This document shows positions 8,728 through 20,112 of a stretch of DNA of 64,000 bases, piece by piece. The notes beneath the pieces are model-generated. The model saw only the letters and a program-made list of their open reading frames with translations. It ran no database searches and was not told where the DNA came from. How positions within the stretch are numbered: position 1 is the first letter of the stretch; every line of letters starts with the position of its first letter. A program made the translations under genes and the position numbers. This DNA is from Comamonas koreensis (GTDB taxonomy: Bacteria; Pseudomonadota; Gammaproteobacteria; Burkholderiales; Burkholderiaceae_C). The stretch is from positions 1,550,001 to 1,614,000 of the forward strand of contig NZ_CP043575.1 in the NCBI RefSeq assembly GCF_014076495.1, written 5' to 3'.

Positions 8728-9271
8728 GCTGATTGCTGGCCCCGCTCCACCAATGCCGCTGGGCTTGGAGGGGGATGGCGCACGCTTATCCCAAGGGACT
8801 GGATTTGCGCCGCCAGCCACATGCAGATCTTCCGCTGGCACTGCTTGCTGCGCGGGTGATGGCGCCTGGCAGATCGGCGCATGCGCCGATGGATCGCCCC
8901 TTCATGGCAGGCCAGCTTTGCGCACTTTCGCAAAAGCCCAGAACGCCAGGTTCGCGCCAGGCCAGCCCCGCCTCGTGGCCGGACTGAAGCGTCAGTCGTA
9001 GCGTTTGCCTAGTGTTTTTACCAGTGCGTAAAACTTTAATCGGGCATTTAATGGTTCCCTAAGTGCTGCGGCAACAGCAGCACAGGACAGATCAAACACC
9101 CACGATGAGGGCCTGATGAACCCTCCCTGGTTGGTGCAGCTTTGGCGGTGAATGGATGGCGCAGCCATGCCATTGGCCGGACTTGTTGTAGAGGCAGTGG
9201 CGCGGTCGCAGGCGGCATGGTGATGGAGCCGTTCGCACTCGCGCTGGTAACCCAGTCGAGGAGGATGAGTC
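8728..9271. other. Intergenic region between the divergent ECF-sigma and preT genes
   Basis: About 540 bp without a convincing gene. It must hold the start of the sigma-factor transcript on the minus strand and the preT promoter on the plus strand. A GTGCTG/CAGCAC inverted repeat lies at 9063-9083 with a 9-bp spacer and could be an operator. The preT Shine-Dalgarno GAGGAGG is at the right-hand end. I see no copy of the RutR-type TTGACC/GGTCAA palindrome and no strong sigma-70 hexamer pair. Confidence 0.5.
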
Positions 9272-10633
9272 ATGAACGGACCCACAGGATGCGGTGTGCG
9301 CGCAGGACGGCTTGGCGCGGACCAATACGCTGAAAATTTCTCGGATGCGCACCCGCCGCTGACATGGGCGCAGGCATCGATCGAAGCCGAGCGCTGTTAC
9401 TACTGCTACGACGCGCCCTGCGCCACGGCCTGCCCGACCAGCATCGATGTGCCCAGCTTCATTGCCCGCATTGCGCAGGACAACATCCGGGGCGCGGCCA
9501 AGACCATTCTCGAATCGAACCCGCTGGGGGGCATGTGCGCCCGGGTGTGCCCGACCGAGGTGCTGTGCGAGCAGGCCTGCGTGCGCAACACCCATGAGGA
9601 CAAGCCGGTGGAAATTGGCGCGCTGCAGCGCTATGCCACCGACCGCTTCATGGCAGCGGGCGGCGCGCCGCTGTTCCAACGCGCCGAGCCCACCGGCAAG
9701 AAGGTGGCCGTTGTGGGCGCTGGTCCGGCCGGGCTCGCCTGTGCGCACCTGCTGGCCTTGCAGGGCCATGATGTCAGCCTGCTCGATGCCAAACCCAAGC
9801 TCGGCGGCTTGAACGAGTACGGCCTGGCCAGCTACAAGACCACCGATGATTTTGCGCAGCGGGAAATTGACTGGCTGCTGTCGGTGGGTGGCATTGCCCC
9901 GCGCAACAACCAGCGGCTGGGCCGCGACTTTAGCGTGGACAGCCTGCTGGCCAGCCATGATGCGGTGTTTCTGGGCCTGGGCCTGGCAGGGGTCAATGAC
10001 CTGGGTATTGCCGAGCCCGCCGCCCAGGGCCTGCGCAATGCGGTCGATTTCATTGCCGATATCCGCCAGGCGCCCGACAAATCCACGGTGCCGGTAGGCC
10101 GGCGTGTGGTGGTGATTGGCGGGGGCATGACGGCCGTGGACGCGGCCGTCCAAGCGCGCCTGCTGGGTGCCCAGGAAGTCACCATCGTCTACCGGCGTGG
10201 TCAGGATGCGATGTCGGCCTCCGCGGTGGAGCAGCAATGGGCGCAGACCCATGGCGTGACGATCCGGCTGTGGGCGGCGCCGCAGGAAGTGCTGGTGGAC
10301 AACGGTGCCGTCAGCGGCATCCGCCTGGCGGCCACGCAGCAGGTCGATGGCAAGCTGCAAACCACCGGCGAGACCGAGGTGCTGGCGGCCGACATGGTGC
10401 TCAAGGCCATCGGCCAGAGCTATATCGCCGAGCCCGCCGGCGCACGTATCGCCCTCAAGGCCGGGCGAATCGAGACGGACGAAGATGGCCAGACCAGCCT
10501 GGAGCGGGTCTGGGCGGGAGGCGACTGCCGCTGGGGCGGCCGAGACCTGACGGTGGAAGCCGTGGAGCACGGCAAACGCGCCGCAGCGGCCATGCACCGC
10601 ATGTTGATGCGCGAAGTGGGTGTCAGCGCCTAA
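9272..10633 (+). CDS. preT: NAD-dependent dihydropyrimidine dehydrogenase, flavoprotein subunit PreT
   Basis: 453 residues, glutamate-synthase-small-subunit/DPD-N-terminal family. The N-terminal part (about residues 40-110) has the cysteine pattern CYYCYDAPCATACP and GGMCARVCPTEVLCEQACVRN for two Fe-S clusters. It is followed by an FAD site VAVVGAGPAGLACA and a second nucleotide site VVVIGGGMTAVDAA. PreT passes electrons from NADH to PreA, which reduces uracil and thymine to the dihydro forms. preA begins 41 bp downstream. E. coli PreT is 412 residues, so this is slightly longer at both ends. GAGGAGG precedes the ATG at proper spacing. Confidence 0.93.
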   Translation: MNGPTGCGVRAGRLGADQYAENFSDAHPPLTWAQASIEAERCYYCYDAPCATACPTSIDVPSFIARIAQDNIRGAAKTILESNPLGGMCARVCPTEVLCEQACVRNTHEDKPVEIGALQRYATDRFMAAGGAPLFQRAEPTGKKVAVVGAGPAGLACAHLLALQGHDVSLLDAKPKLGGLNEYGLASYKTTDDFAQREIDWLLSVGGIAPRNNQRLGRDFSVDSLLASHDAVFLGLGLAGVNDLGIAEPAAQGLRNAVDFIADIRQAPDKSTVPVGRRVVVIGGGMTAVDAAVQARLLGAQEVTIVYRRGQDAMSASAVEQQWAQTHGVTIRLWAAPQEVLVDNGAVSGIRLAATQQVDGKLQTTGETEVLAADMVLKAIGQSYIAEPAGARIALKAGRIETDEDGQTSLERVWAGGDCRWGGRDLTVEAVEHGKRAAAAMHRMLMREVGVSA

Positions 10634-10674
10634 GCGCACGCCCAGCCCTCTTTCCACCGAACCTAGGAGTCGCC

Positions 10675-11997
10675 ATGGCCGATATTCGCAGCAATTTTCT
10701 GGGCATCCGCAGCCCCAACCCTTTCTGGCTGGCCTCTGCGCCGCCGACCGACAAGGAGATCAACGTCACCCGCGCCTACGAGGCGGGCTGGGGCGGTGTG
10801 GTCTGGAAGACGCTGGGCGAGGACCCGCATGTGGTCAACGTCAACGGGCCGCGTTACTCCACCTTGATGTCGCAGGACCGGCGGGTCATGGGCCTGAACA
10901 ATATCGAGCTGATCACCGACCGCCCCTTGCAGATCAACCTGGAGGAGATGACCCGGGTGAAGCGGGCCTGGCCCGATCGCGCGCTGATTGCGTCGCTGAT
11001 GGTGCCCTGCGTCGAAGAGAGCTGGAAGCGCATCCTGCCGATGGTGGAGGACACGGGTGCCGATGGCATTGAGCTGAACTTTGGCTGCCCGCACGGCATG
11101 AGCGAGCGCGGCATGGGCGCTGCGGTGGGTCAGGTGCCCGAGTACATCCAGATGGTCACCGAATGGTGCAAGCACTACAGCCGGCTGCCGGTGATTGTGA
11201 AGCTCACGCCCAACATCACCGATGTGCGCTTTCCGGCGCGCGCGGCCAAGGCGGGCGGGGCGGATGCGGTGTCGCTGATCAACACCATCAACTCGGTGAT
11301 GGGCGTGAACCTGGACACCTTGGTGATGCACCCCAGCACCGATGGCAAGGGCTCGCACGGCGGCTACTGCGGCCCGGCAGTCAAGCCGATTGCGCAGAAT
11401 ATGGTGGCCGAGATCGCCCGAGATCCGCAAACCGCTGGCCTGCCGATCTCCGGCATTGGCGGCATCACCACCTGGAAGGATGCGGCCGAATACATTGCGC
11501 TGGGCTGCGGCACGGTGCAGGTCTGCACCGCTGCGATGGTCTATGGCTTCAAGATCGTGCAGGACATGTGCGATGGCCTGTCGCATTACATGGACGCGCA
11601 TGGCTTCAAGACCATCGAAGACTTCCAGGGCCGCGCCGTGCCCACCGTCAGGGACTGGAAGGACCTGAACCTCAACCACATCGACAAGGCCGTGATCGAC
11701 CAGGACAGCTGCATCCAGTGCGGGCGCTGCCATGTGGTCTGCGAAGACACCTCGCACCAGGCCATCTTCTACCAAAAGGGTGCGGCCGGTGAGCGCCGTT
11801 TTGAGGTGAACGAGGCCGAGTGCGTGGGCTGCAACCTCTGCGTGTCGATCTGCCCGGTGCCCGACACGATTTCGATGCGCAGTCTGCAGCCCGGCGAGGT
11901 GGATGCGCGTACCGGCAAGACCGTCACCGGCGAGTATGCGAACTGGACCACCCACCCCAACAACCCGTCACGGGTGGACGCGCAGATCTCCCCTTGA
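10675..11997 (+). CDS. preA: NAD-dependent dihydropyrimidine dehydrogenase, catalytic subunit PreA
   Basis: 440 residues starting MADIRSNFLGI after AGGAG. Residues about 1-320 form a dihydroorotate-dehydrogenase-like FMN barrel, with the conserved substrate loop NFGCPHGMSERGMG, whose Cys is the likely acid, plus VKLTPNITD and INTINSVMGVN. The C-terminal 80 residues carry two [4Fe-4S] motifs, CIQCGRCHVVC and CVGCNLCVSICP. The pair PreT-PreA reduces uracil/thymine in the first step of the reductive pyrimidine pathway. The following genes supply the ring-opening and N-carbamoyl hydrolysis steps, making the whole route readable from the locus. Confidence 0.95.
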   Translation: MADIRSNFLGIRSPNPFWLASAPPTDKEINVTRAYEAGWGGVVWKTLGEDPHVVNVNGPRYSTLMSQDRRVMGLNNIELITDRPLQINLEEMTRVKRAWPDRALIASLMVPCVEESWKRILPMVEDTGADGIELNFGCPHGMSERGMGAAVGQVPEYIQMVTEWCKHYSRLPVIVKLTPNITDVRFPARAAKAGGADAVSLINTINSVMGVNLDTLVMHPSTDGKGSHGGYCGPAVKPIAQNMVAEIARDPQTAGLPISGIGGITTWKDAAEYIALGCGTVQVCTAAMVYGFKIVQDMCDGLSHYMDAHGFKTIEDFQGRAVPTVRDWKDLNLNHIDKAVIDQDSCIQCGRCHVVCEDTSHQAIFYQKGAAGERRFEVNEAECVGCNLCVSICPVPDTISMRSLQPGEVDARTGKTVTGEYANWTTHPNNPSRVDAQISP

Positions 11998-12003
11998 GCG
12001 GCG

Positions 12004-12035
12004 AGCGCGCCATCCGTTGTGGTGGCGCGCTTTTT
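12004..12035 (+). terminator. Intrinsic terminator between preA and the NCS1 permease gene
   Basis: AGCGCGCCA (12004-12012) pairs perfectly with TGGCGCGCT (12023-12031) over a 10-nt loop, followed by TTTT. It starts 7 bp after the preA stop. It therefore splits the pathway genes into preTA and permease-hydrolase transcripts, or attenuates read-through. Confidence 0.75.
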
Positions 12036-12123
12036 GCATGACCCGATGTGCTACAGGATGGAAACCAAGACTTTGGATTTGGACGCTTAGAACCTATCGA
12101 TAACACCTCTCAAGGAGTGAGCA

Positions 12124-13629
12124 ATGTCCCATGACGCGCAAGCAAGGGGTGCCGCCGGCAGCGAAGCCGGTGGCCTTTGGAACGACGACCTCGCACCCAC
12201 GCAAGCCTCGCAGCGAACGTGGACCTGGTACCACTTCACGGCGTTGTGGATAGGCATGGTGATGTGCATTCCGGCCTACACCTTGGCCGCCAGTCTGGTC
12301 GAAGGCGGCATGTCGGCGTTCCAGGCGGTCATGACGGTGTTTCTGGCCAACCTGATTGTGCTGGTGCCGATGCTGCTGATCGGGCATGCGGGCGCCAAAT
12401 ACGGCATCCCCTATGCGGTGCTGGCCCGCGCCTCCTTCGGCACCCGGGGCGCCAAGCTGCCTGCAGTGCTGCGCGCGCTGGTGGCCTGCGGCTGGTATGG
12501 CATCCAGACCTGGTTTGGCGGCCTGATGATCTATACCTTGCTCGGGGTGATCCTGGGCCATCCGCTCGAGAGCGAGAAGATCTCCTGGCTGGGCATCAAT
12601 GTGGCGCAGTTGGTCTGCTTCCTGGTCTTCTGGGCCATCCAGTTCTACTTTGTGGTGCATGGCATCGAGTCCATCCGCAAGCTCGAGACCTATACGGCGC
12701 CGGCCAAGATCGTGATCTGCTTTGTGCTGCTGTGGTGGGTGTATGACAAGGCGGGCGGCTTTGGTCCGATCTTGAGCAAGCCGTCGGCCTTTGCGGCTGG
12801 CGAAGCCAAGGCCGGCCAGTTCTGGGGCACCTTCTGGCCGTCGCTCACGGCCATGATTGGTTTTTGGGCCACCTTGGCGCTGAACATCCCCGACTTCACC
12901 CGCTTTGCCCGCTCGCAGCGGGACCAGATCGTGGGCCAGGCCATTGGCCTGCCGGTGCCCATGGGCCTGCTGGCGGCCCTGGCGGTGATCGTCACCTCGG
13001 CCACCGTGGTCATCTATGGCAAGGCGCTGTGGGACCCCGTGGATGTGGCCGCGCGCATGACCGGCGCTGCAGTGCTCATCGCCCTCATCGTGCTGCTGGT
13101 CGATACGGTGAGCGTCAATCTGGCGGCCAACCTGGTGGGCCCCGCCTACGACTTTTCTGCGCTGAACCCCCAACGCATCAGCTACCGCACCGGCGGCTAC
13201 ATCACCGTGGCGATTGCCATCCTGATGATGCCCTGGAAGATTCTGGAGTCCACCCAGGGCTATATCTTCACCTGGCTGATCGGCTACTCGGCACTGCTCG
13301 GCCCGATTGCCGGGATCTTGATGGTCGATTACTTCCTGATCCGCCGCACCCAACTCGATGTGGACGAGCTCTACCGCGAGGGCGGCAAATACAGCTATTC
13401 CGGCGGCTGGAACTGGGTGGCTGTTGCCGCATTTGCCTGCGGCGTGGCGCCCAATATTCCGGGCTTTCTCAATGCCGCGTTTCCTGCCAGCTTCCCCGAT
13501 GTGGCAGCGATCTTCAAGGACCTGTACGCTTATGCCTGGTTCATCGGTCTGTTCATTGCCGGTGTGGTGTACCGCATCGGCATGGCCAGCCATGTGGTGG
13601 CGTCGCAGGCCATGCTGCGGCGCGCTTGA
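12124..13629 (+). CDS. NCS1 family nucleobase/hydantoin:cation symporter
   Basis: 501 residues with about 12 membrane segments, in the inner membrane. The N-terminal LWNDDLAPTQASQRTWTWYHFTALWIGMVMCIPAYTLA is the signature start of NCS1 transporters (Mhp1, PucI, uracil/allantoin permeases). It includes the Trp residues that stack on the nucleobase or hydantoin ring in Mhp1. CGWYGIQTWFGG and NIPDFTRFARSQRDQIVGQ are further family motifs. Placement between dihydropyrimidine dehydrogenase and dihydropyrimidinase genes points to uracil, thymine, dihydropyrimidine or hydantoin as cargo. An AAGGAG precedes the ATG. With the terminator just upstream, a promoter of its own is expected in 12036-12123, but I cannot point to a convincing one. 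Confidence 0.93.
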   Translation: MSHDAQARGAAGSEAGGLWNDDLAPTQASQRTWTWYHFTALWIGMVMCIPAYTLAASLVEGGMSAFQAVMTVFLANLIVLVPMLLIGHAGAKYGIPYAVLARASFGTRGAKLPAVLRALVACGWYGIQTWFGGLMIYTLLGVILGHPLESEKISWLGINVAQLVCFLVFWAIQFYFVVHGIESIRKLETYTAPAKIVICFVLLWWVYDKAGGFGPILSKPSAFAAGEAKAGQFWGTFWPSLTAMIGFWATLALNIPDFTRFARSQRDQIVGQAIGLPVPMGLLAALAVIVTSATVVIYGKALWDPVDVAARMTGAAVLIALIVLLVDTVSVNLAANLVGPAYDFSALNPQRISYRTGGYITVAIAILMMPWKILESTQGYIFTWLIGYSALLGPIAGILMVDYFLIRRTQLDVDELYREGGKYSYSGGWNWVAVAAFACGVAPNIPGFLNAAFPASFPDVAAIFKDLYAYAWFIGLFIAGVVYRIGMASHVVASQAMLRRA

Positions 13630-13653
13630 GCGCAGCAGCCGCCGTTTTTGTGA

Positions 13654-15141
<1,488 letters not shown>

Positions 15142-15157
15142 AACAAGGAGACCAAGC

Positions 15158-16414
15158 ATGGACACGAAAGTGAAGACCGATACCAGCCAGCTGCGCATCA
15201 ATGGCGACCGGCTCTGGGCATCGCTGATGGAGCTGGCCCAGATTGGTGCCACCGCCAAAGGCGGCGTGTGCCGCCTGGCCCTGACCGACCTGGACCGCCA
15301 GGGGCGCGACCTGGTGACACGCTGGGCCCAGGAGGCGGGTATGACGGTCACCATCGACAAGATCGGCAATGGCTTTATGCGCCGCCCAGGCCGCAACAAC
15401 AGCCTGCCGCCGATCATGACCGGCAGCCATATCGACACCCAGCCCACGGGCGGCAAGTTCGACGGCAACTATGGCGTGCTCGCCGGCATCGAGGTGGTGC
15501 GCACGCTCAATGACCATGGCATTGAGACCGAGGCGCCCATTGAGGTGGCGTTCTGGACCAACGAGGAGGGCTCGCGCTTTGTGCCGGTGATGATGGGCTC
15601 AGGCGTGTTTGCCAAGGCCTTCAGCCTGGAGCATGCCTATGCGGCCAAAGACACCGACGGCAAAAGCGTCAAGGACGAGCTTGCGCGCATCGGCTACATC
15701 GGCCCGCAGGAGCCCGGCGACCACCCTATCGGCTACTACTTTGAAACCCATATCGAGCAGGGCCCGGTGCTGGAGGACCATGACAAGACGATTGGCGTGG
15801 TGACCGGGGTGCTGGGAATCCGCTGGTATGACTGCACCGTCACCGGCATGGAAGCGCATGCCGGCCCCACGCCGATGGCGCTGCGCAAGGATGCGCTGCA
15901 AGTTGCCACCCGGGTGATGCAGGAGGTGGTGGCCTGCGCGCACCGCCACCCGCCGCACGGGCGCGGCACGGTCGGCATGGTGCATGTGCATCCCAACAGC
16001 CGCAATGTGATTCCGGGCGAGGTGAAATTCAGCATCGACCTGCGCAATGCCACCGACGCCGACTGCGAGGCCATGGACCAGGATATTCGCGCGGTGGCCG
16101 CGCGCATCAGCCAGGAGACGGGGCTGACGATCAAGATCGATCTGGTGTCCAGCTACACCGCGCAACCTTTCAACCCCGATTGCATCGATGCGGTGCGGCG
16201 CGGCGCGCAGATGCTGGGTTACTCCCACATGGATGCCGTCTCGGGCGCGGGCCATGATGCCGTCTACATGGCGCGCCTGGCGCCAGCGGGCATGATCTTC
16301 ATCCCCTGCAAGGATGGCATATCGCACAACGAGATCGAAGACGCCAAGCCCGAGCACATCACGGCCGGCTGCAATGTGCTGCTGCACGCGATGCTGGAGC
16401 GCGCAGGCCGTTGA
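15158..16414 (+). CDS. Zn-dependent N-carbamoyl amidohydrolase (beta-ureidopropionase / N-carbamoyl-L-amino acid hydrolase family)
   Basis: 418 residues of the M20/HyuC family. MTGSHIDTQPTGGKFDGNYGVLAG gives the metal His and bridging Asp. FWTNEEGSRF provides the catalytic Glu pair, and ETHIEQGPVLE and GMEAHAGPTPM the remaining metal ligands and dimerisation domain. It removes the carbamoyl group, giving beta-alanine or an amino acid plus CO2 and ammonia, the last step of the reductive pathway. The start at 15158 follows AAGGAG and is only 16 bp past hydA. It is the distal gene of the unit, with a strong bidirectional terminator 85 bp downstream. The preferred N-carbamoyl substrate cannot be deduced. 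Confidence 0.92.
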   Translation: MDTKVKTDTSQLRINGDRLWASLMELAQIGATAKGGVCRLALTDLDRQGRDLVTRWAQEAGMTVTIDKIGNGFMRRPGRNNSLPPIMTGSHIDTQPTGGKFDGNYGVLAGIEVVRTLNDHGIETEAPIEVAFWTNEEGSRFVPVMMGSGVFAKAFSLEHAYAAKDTDGKSVKDELARIGYIGPQEPGDHPIGYYFETHIEQGPVLEDHDKTIGVVTGVLGIRWYDCTVTGMEAHAGPTPMALRKDALQVATRVMQEVVACAHRHPPHGRGTVGMVHVHPNSRNVIPGEVKFSIDLRNATDADCEAMDQDIRAVAARISQETGLTIKIDLVSSYTAQPFNPDCIDAVRRGAQMLGYSHMDAVSGAGHDAVYMARLAPAGMIFIPCKDGISHNEIEDAKPEHITAGCNVLLHAMLERAGR

Positions 16415-16498
16415 GCCGGTGAGAGGCTGCGCGGCGGGTCTCCACCGCGCTGCAGCAGTCCCACCGCAAGGCGCTGTGAGCCTGAGGCACAAGCCATA

Positions 16499-16534
16499 AA
16501 AAAACCCGGCCACCTTGACGGTGCCGGGTTTTTT
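16499..16534. terminator. Bidirectional intrinsic terminator between convergent hydrolase and groEL
   Basis: A 16-bp perfect stem (AAAAAACCCGGCCACC against GGTGCCGGGTTTTTT) with a 5-nt loop lies between the amidohydrolase stop (16414) and the groEL stop (16601). The A and T runs on the two sides make it functional for both strands. Confidence 0.88.
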
Positions 16535-16600
16535 GGTGTCTGGCCCCAAGCCCGCAAGGGGTCTTGCAGGCTTGATGGTGCGCTATGACAGCCGGGGCAA

Positions 16601-18253
<1,653 letters not shown>

Positions 18254-18319
18254 CTAAATACTTGAAAACTTGAAATGAGAATGAATGCTCGGGAGAGAAA
18301 GCGTAGCGAGCAGGTGTCA

Positions 18320-18405
18320 GGCTAGGCGCACGGATCGCAGCAACCGGAACGTACTTGGGTACGTGAGGATTGCGAGCACCGCGCAACGACGCCTGGCGCC
18401 TGCGC
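18320..18405. repeat. Hairpin-rich intergenic repeat-like sequence in the groES-groEL spacer
   Basis: The centre is ACGTAC-TTGG-GTACGT (18349-18364). It is flanked by imperfect arms (CGCAGCAACC against GGATTGCG) and a GC-palindromic GGCGCC stretch. The segment has no coding potential and enlarges the groES-groEL spacer. The compact mirrored arrangement looks like a dispersed REP-type element, but I see no second copy in this window. Confidence 0.5.
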
Positions 18406-18412
18406 AGTAGCT

Positions 18413-18703
18413 TTATTTCTCGACGACGGCGAAGAGGTCTTCTTCCTTCATCACCAGCAGTTCATTGCCGTCCACCTTGACCGATTGGCCAGAGTACTTG
18501 CCGAACAGCACGCGGTCGCCGACCTTCACACCCAGGGTGATGGACTCGCCCTTGTCGTTCTTCTTGCCTGGGCCGACGGCCAGCACTTCGCCTTGGTCTG
18601 GCTTTTCAGCAGCGTTGTCGGGGATGTAGATGCCCGAAGCGGTCTTGGTTTCGTTTTCCAGACGCTTAACGATCACGCGATCGTGCAGAGGACGCAGGTT
18701 CAT
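18413..18703 (-). CDS. groES: Co-chaperonin GroES (Hsp10)
   Basis: 96 residues starting [16 protein letters not shown] after AAGGAG. The mobile loop [29 protein letters not shown] and the C-terminal [27 protein letters not shown] are fully typical. It forms the heptameric lid of GroEL. It is the first gene of the groESL operon; the CIRCE operator and promoter lie about 95-150 bp upstream. The frame is open further upstream, but only the MNLRPL start matches the family. Confidence 0.99.
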   Translation of the reverse strand: MNLRPLHDRVIVKRLENETKTASGIYIPDNAAEKPDQGEVLAVGPGKKNDKGESITLGVKVGDRVLFGKYSGQSVKVDGNELLVMKEEDLFAVVEK

Positions 18704-18796
18704 AACAACTCCTTCAATATCAATACCAGGTTTTGATGAAAGATGGCCCGGCAGATGCCGCGCCAAATACGCAAAAATGTCTGAGAAGTGGTGGTT

Positions 18797-18823
18797 TTAG
18801 CACTCTACCCCTTCGAGTGCTAA
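18797..18823 (-). promoter_or_regulatory. CIRCE operator (HrcA binding site)
   Basis: TTAGCACTC, nine bases, GAGTGCTAA: a perfect match to the CIRCE inverted repeat. HrcA repressor is known to bind CIRCE upstream of groESL in many bacteria, including betaproteobacteria. It abuts the predicted -10 hexamer, the expected place for blocking transcription. Confidence 0.97.
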
Positions 18824-18851
18824 TAATAAGGTCATTTGATGACAGTTCAAG
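18823..18851 (-). promoter_or_regulatory. groESL promoter with overlapping sigma-70 and sigma-32 elements
   Basis: On the minus strand, TTGAAC and TATTAT are separated by 16 bp, a good sigma-70 promoter. Shifted by one base, CTTGAA followed after 14 bp by CCTTATTA resembles the sigma-32 consensus CTTGAA/CCCCAT. The -10 touches CIRCE, suggesting dual control by HrcA repression and RpoH activation. Confidence 0.65.
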
Positions 18852-19083
18852 ACTGCGGGGGCTAAAAAATCGATCCAGGGGCACTGCCCGATCACGATAC
18901 CTCTGCGCAAGAATCACGAAAGCGCTGGTGGGGACTGAAGATGCTGCTATTGAAAGAGGTGCATCTCATGGCGGCAGCCGATCCCGCGCAGCGCACCCAT
19001 GCTGCGAAGCCCGCACGGGGGCCCGGGCCAGATCACCGCAGCTGGAACTTCCATGCATGGGCCTGGAGGCGGCATGCCCCGGG

Positions 19084-19764
19084 TCAGTCCGGCAGCTCGA
19101 TCTTGAGCGTGGCCGACAGCATCTGCACCAGCAAGGCCTCGGCCTGGGCGAAGTCACCCGCGTCCAGCGCGGCCTTGTTTTGCAGCAGCGCAAACTGGGT
19201 TTGCTGGTCGACATAGCCTTGGGTGATGGCCCAGATGCTGAACATCAGGTGCTGGAAATTGACGGGCGCAATCAGGCCTTGTTCGGCCCAATGCGCAAAC
19301 GCTGCCACATTGGCTGCCAGCAACGGGGCGATGCGCTCGCGCACGGCCGAGGCGGCAAAGGGCGCGCCAGCAATCATCTCCTTGGTGAACAGCTGGCTGC
19401 CATAAGGGCGGGTGCGTGCAAATTCGAACTTCTCGCGGATGTACTGGCGGATCTGCTGGGCCGGGTCGCCGTCCTTGGACAGGCCTGTCATATGGCCCAG
19501 CCAGTCGTCGATCACCGATGCCAGCACGGCCTGGTACAGCGCCTCCTTGCTGGGGTAGTAGTACAGCAGGTTGTGGCGGCTAAAGCCGGCATCCTGCGCG
19601 ATCTGCTCCAGCGGAGCACCTTCAAAACCCAGCAATGCGAAATGCCGCTCTGCCGAGCCCAGGATCAGGTCAATCTTGCGCAGACGGGCCGCACTGGGTT
19701 TGCGTGCCATCTCTGCAGTGGCTGCCTGCGAGAGCGCTGGCGGTGTGGGAAGGGCATCATTCAT
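19084..19764 (-). CDS. TetR family regulator resembling RutR
   Basis: 226 residues. The N-terminal helix-turn-helix (LEQIAQDAGFSRHNLLYYYPSKEALYQAVL, about residues 43-75) is the TetR type. The body resembles the RutR/YcdC C-terminal domain: YIREKFEFARTRPYGSQLFTKEMIAGAP and LIAPVNFQHLMFSIWAITQGYVDQQTQ parallel the E. coli RutR segments around SRLFCMEMLAGAP and HLIFMIWASTQHY. RutR senses uracil and controls pyrimidine catabolism. The reductive pyrimidine operon ends 2.7 kb away, so regulation of that pathway is a plausible inference. The start at 19764 is chosen because the upstream in-frame extension is unlike the family. Confidence 0.8.
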   Translation of the reverse strand: MNDALPTPPALSQAATAEMARKPSAARLRKIDLILGSAERHFALLGFEGAPLEQIAQDAGFSRHNLLYYYPSKEALYQAVLASVIDDWLGHMTGLSKDGDPAQQIRQYIREKFEFARTRPYGSQLFTKEMIAGAPFAASAVRERIAPLLAANVAAFAHWAEQGLIAPVNFQHLMFSIWAITQGYVDQQTQFALLQNKAALDAGDFAQAEALLVQMLSATLKIELPD

Positions 19765-20029
19765 GAGCCTGTATTGTCTGGCATTTGCGATCGCCGATGG
19801 CGCGGCTGCATGAAGAACCTGCTGGTCGCGGGCGATTTCCTCGCGCTGTGACGCTGTCCTGGTGGACTGTCTGGCAGACCCGTCTGCTGCCTTGCTCACC
19901 GAGCCGGCTTGGATGACGCATCCATCGAAGGCGTGGGCAACGATGCGCGCTCTGGACCGTGGCAACTGGGAGCGGTTGTTGCGGCGTCATTGGCTTTTTT
20001 GTGCGCACCAAGCAGCGGACACCAGGCAT

Positions 20030-20059
20030 AAAAAAAGGCAACGCATTGTGCGTTGCCTT
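20030..20059 (-). terminator. Rho-independent terminator after the histone H1-like gene
   Basis: An 11-bp perfect stem (AAGGCAACGCA/TGCGTTGCCTT, loop 3 nt) is followed on the minus strand by a run of seven T. It lies 53 bp after the stop of the Ala/Lys-rich protein. Confidence 0.85.
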
Positions 20060-20112
20060 GGATGCCAAGCGGTGCCTTGCGGCACCCGGGCATGCTGCCC
20101 GGCTTGGGGTAA

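Noticed and set aside
8933..9271. Small genes in the ECF-sigma/preT gap
   Set aside because: Several short frames exist on both strands but none has a ribosome-binding site, domain or typical composition.
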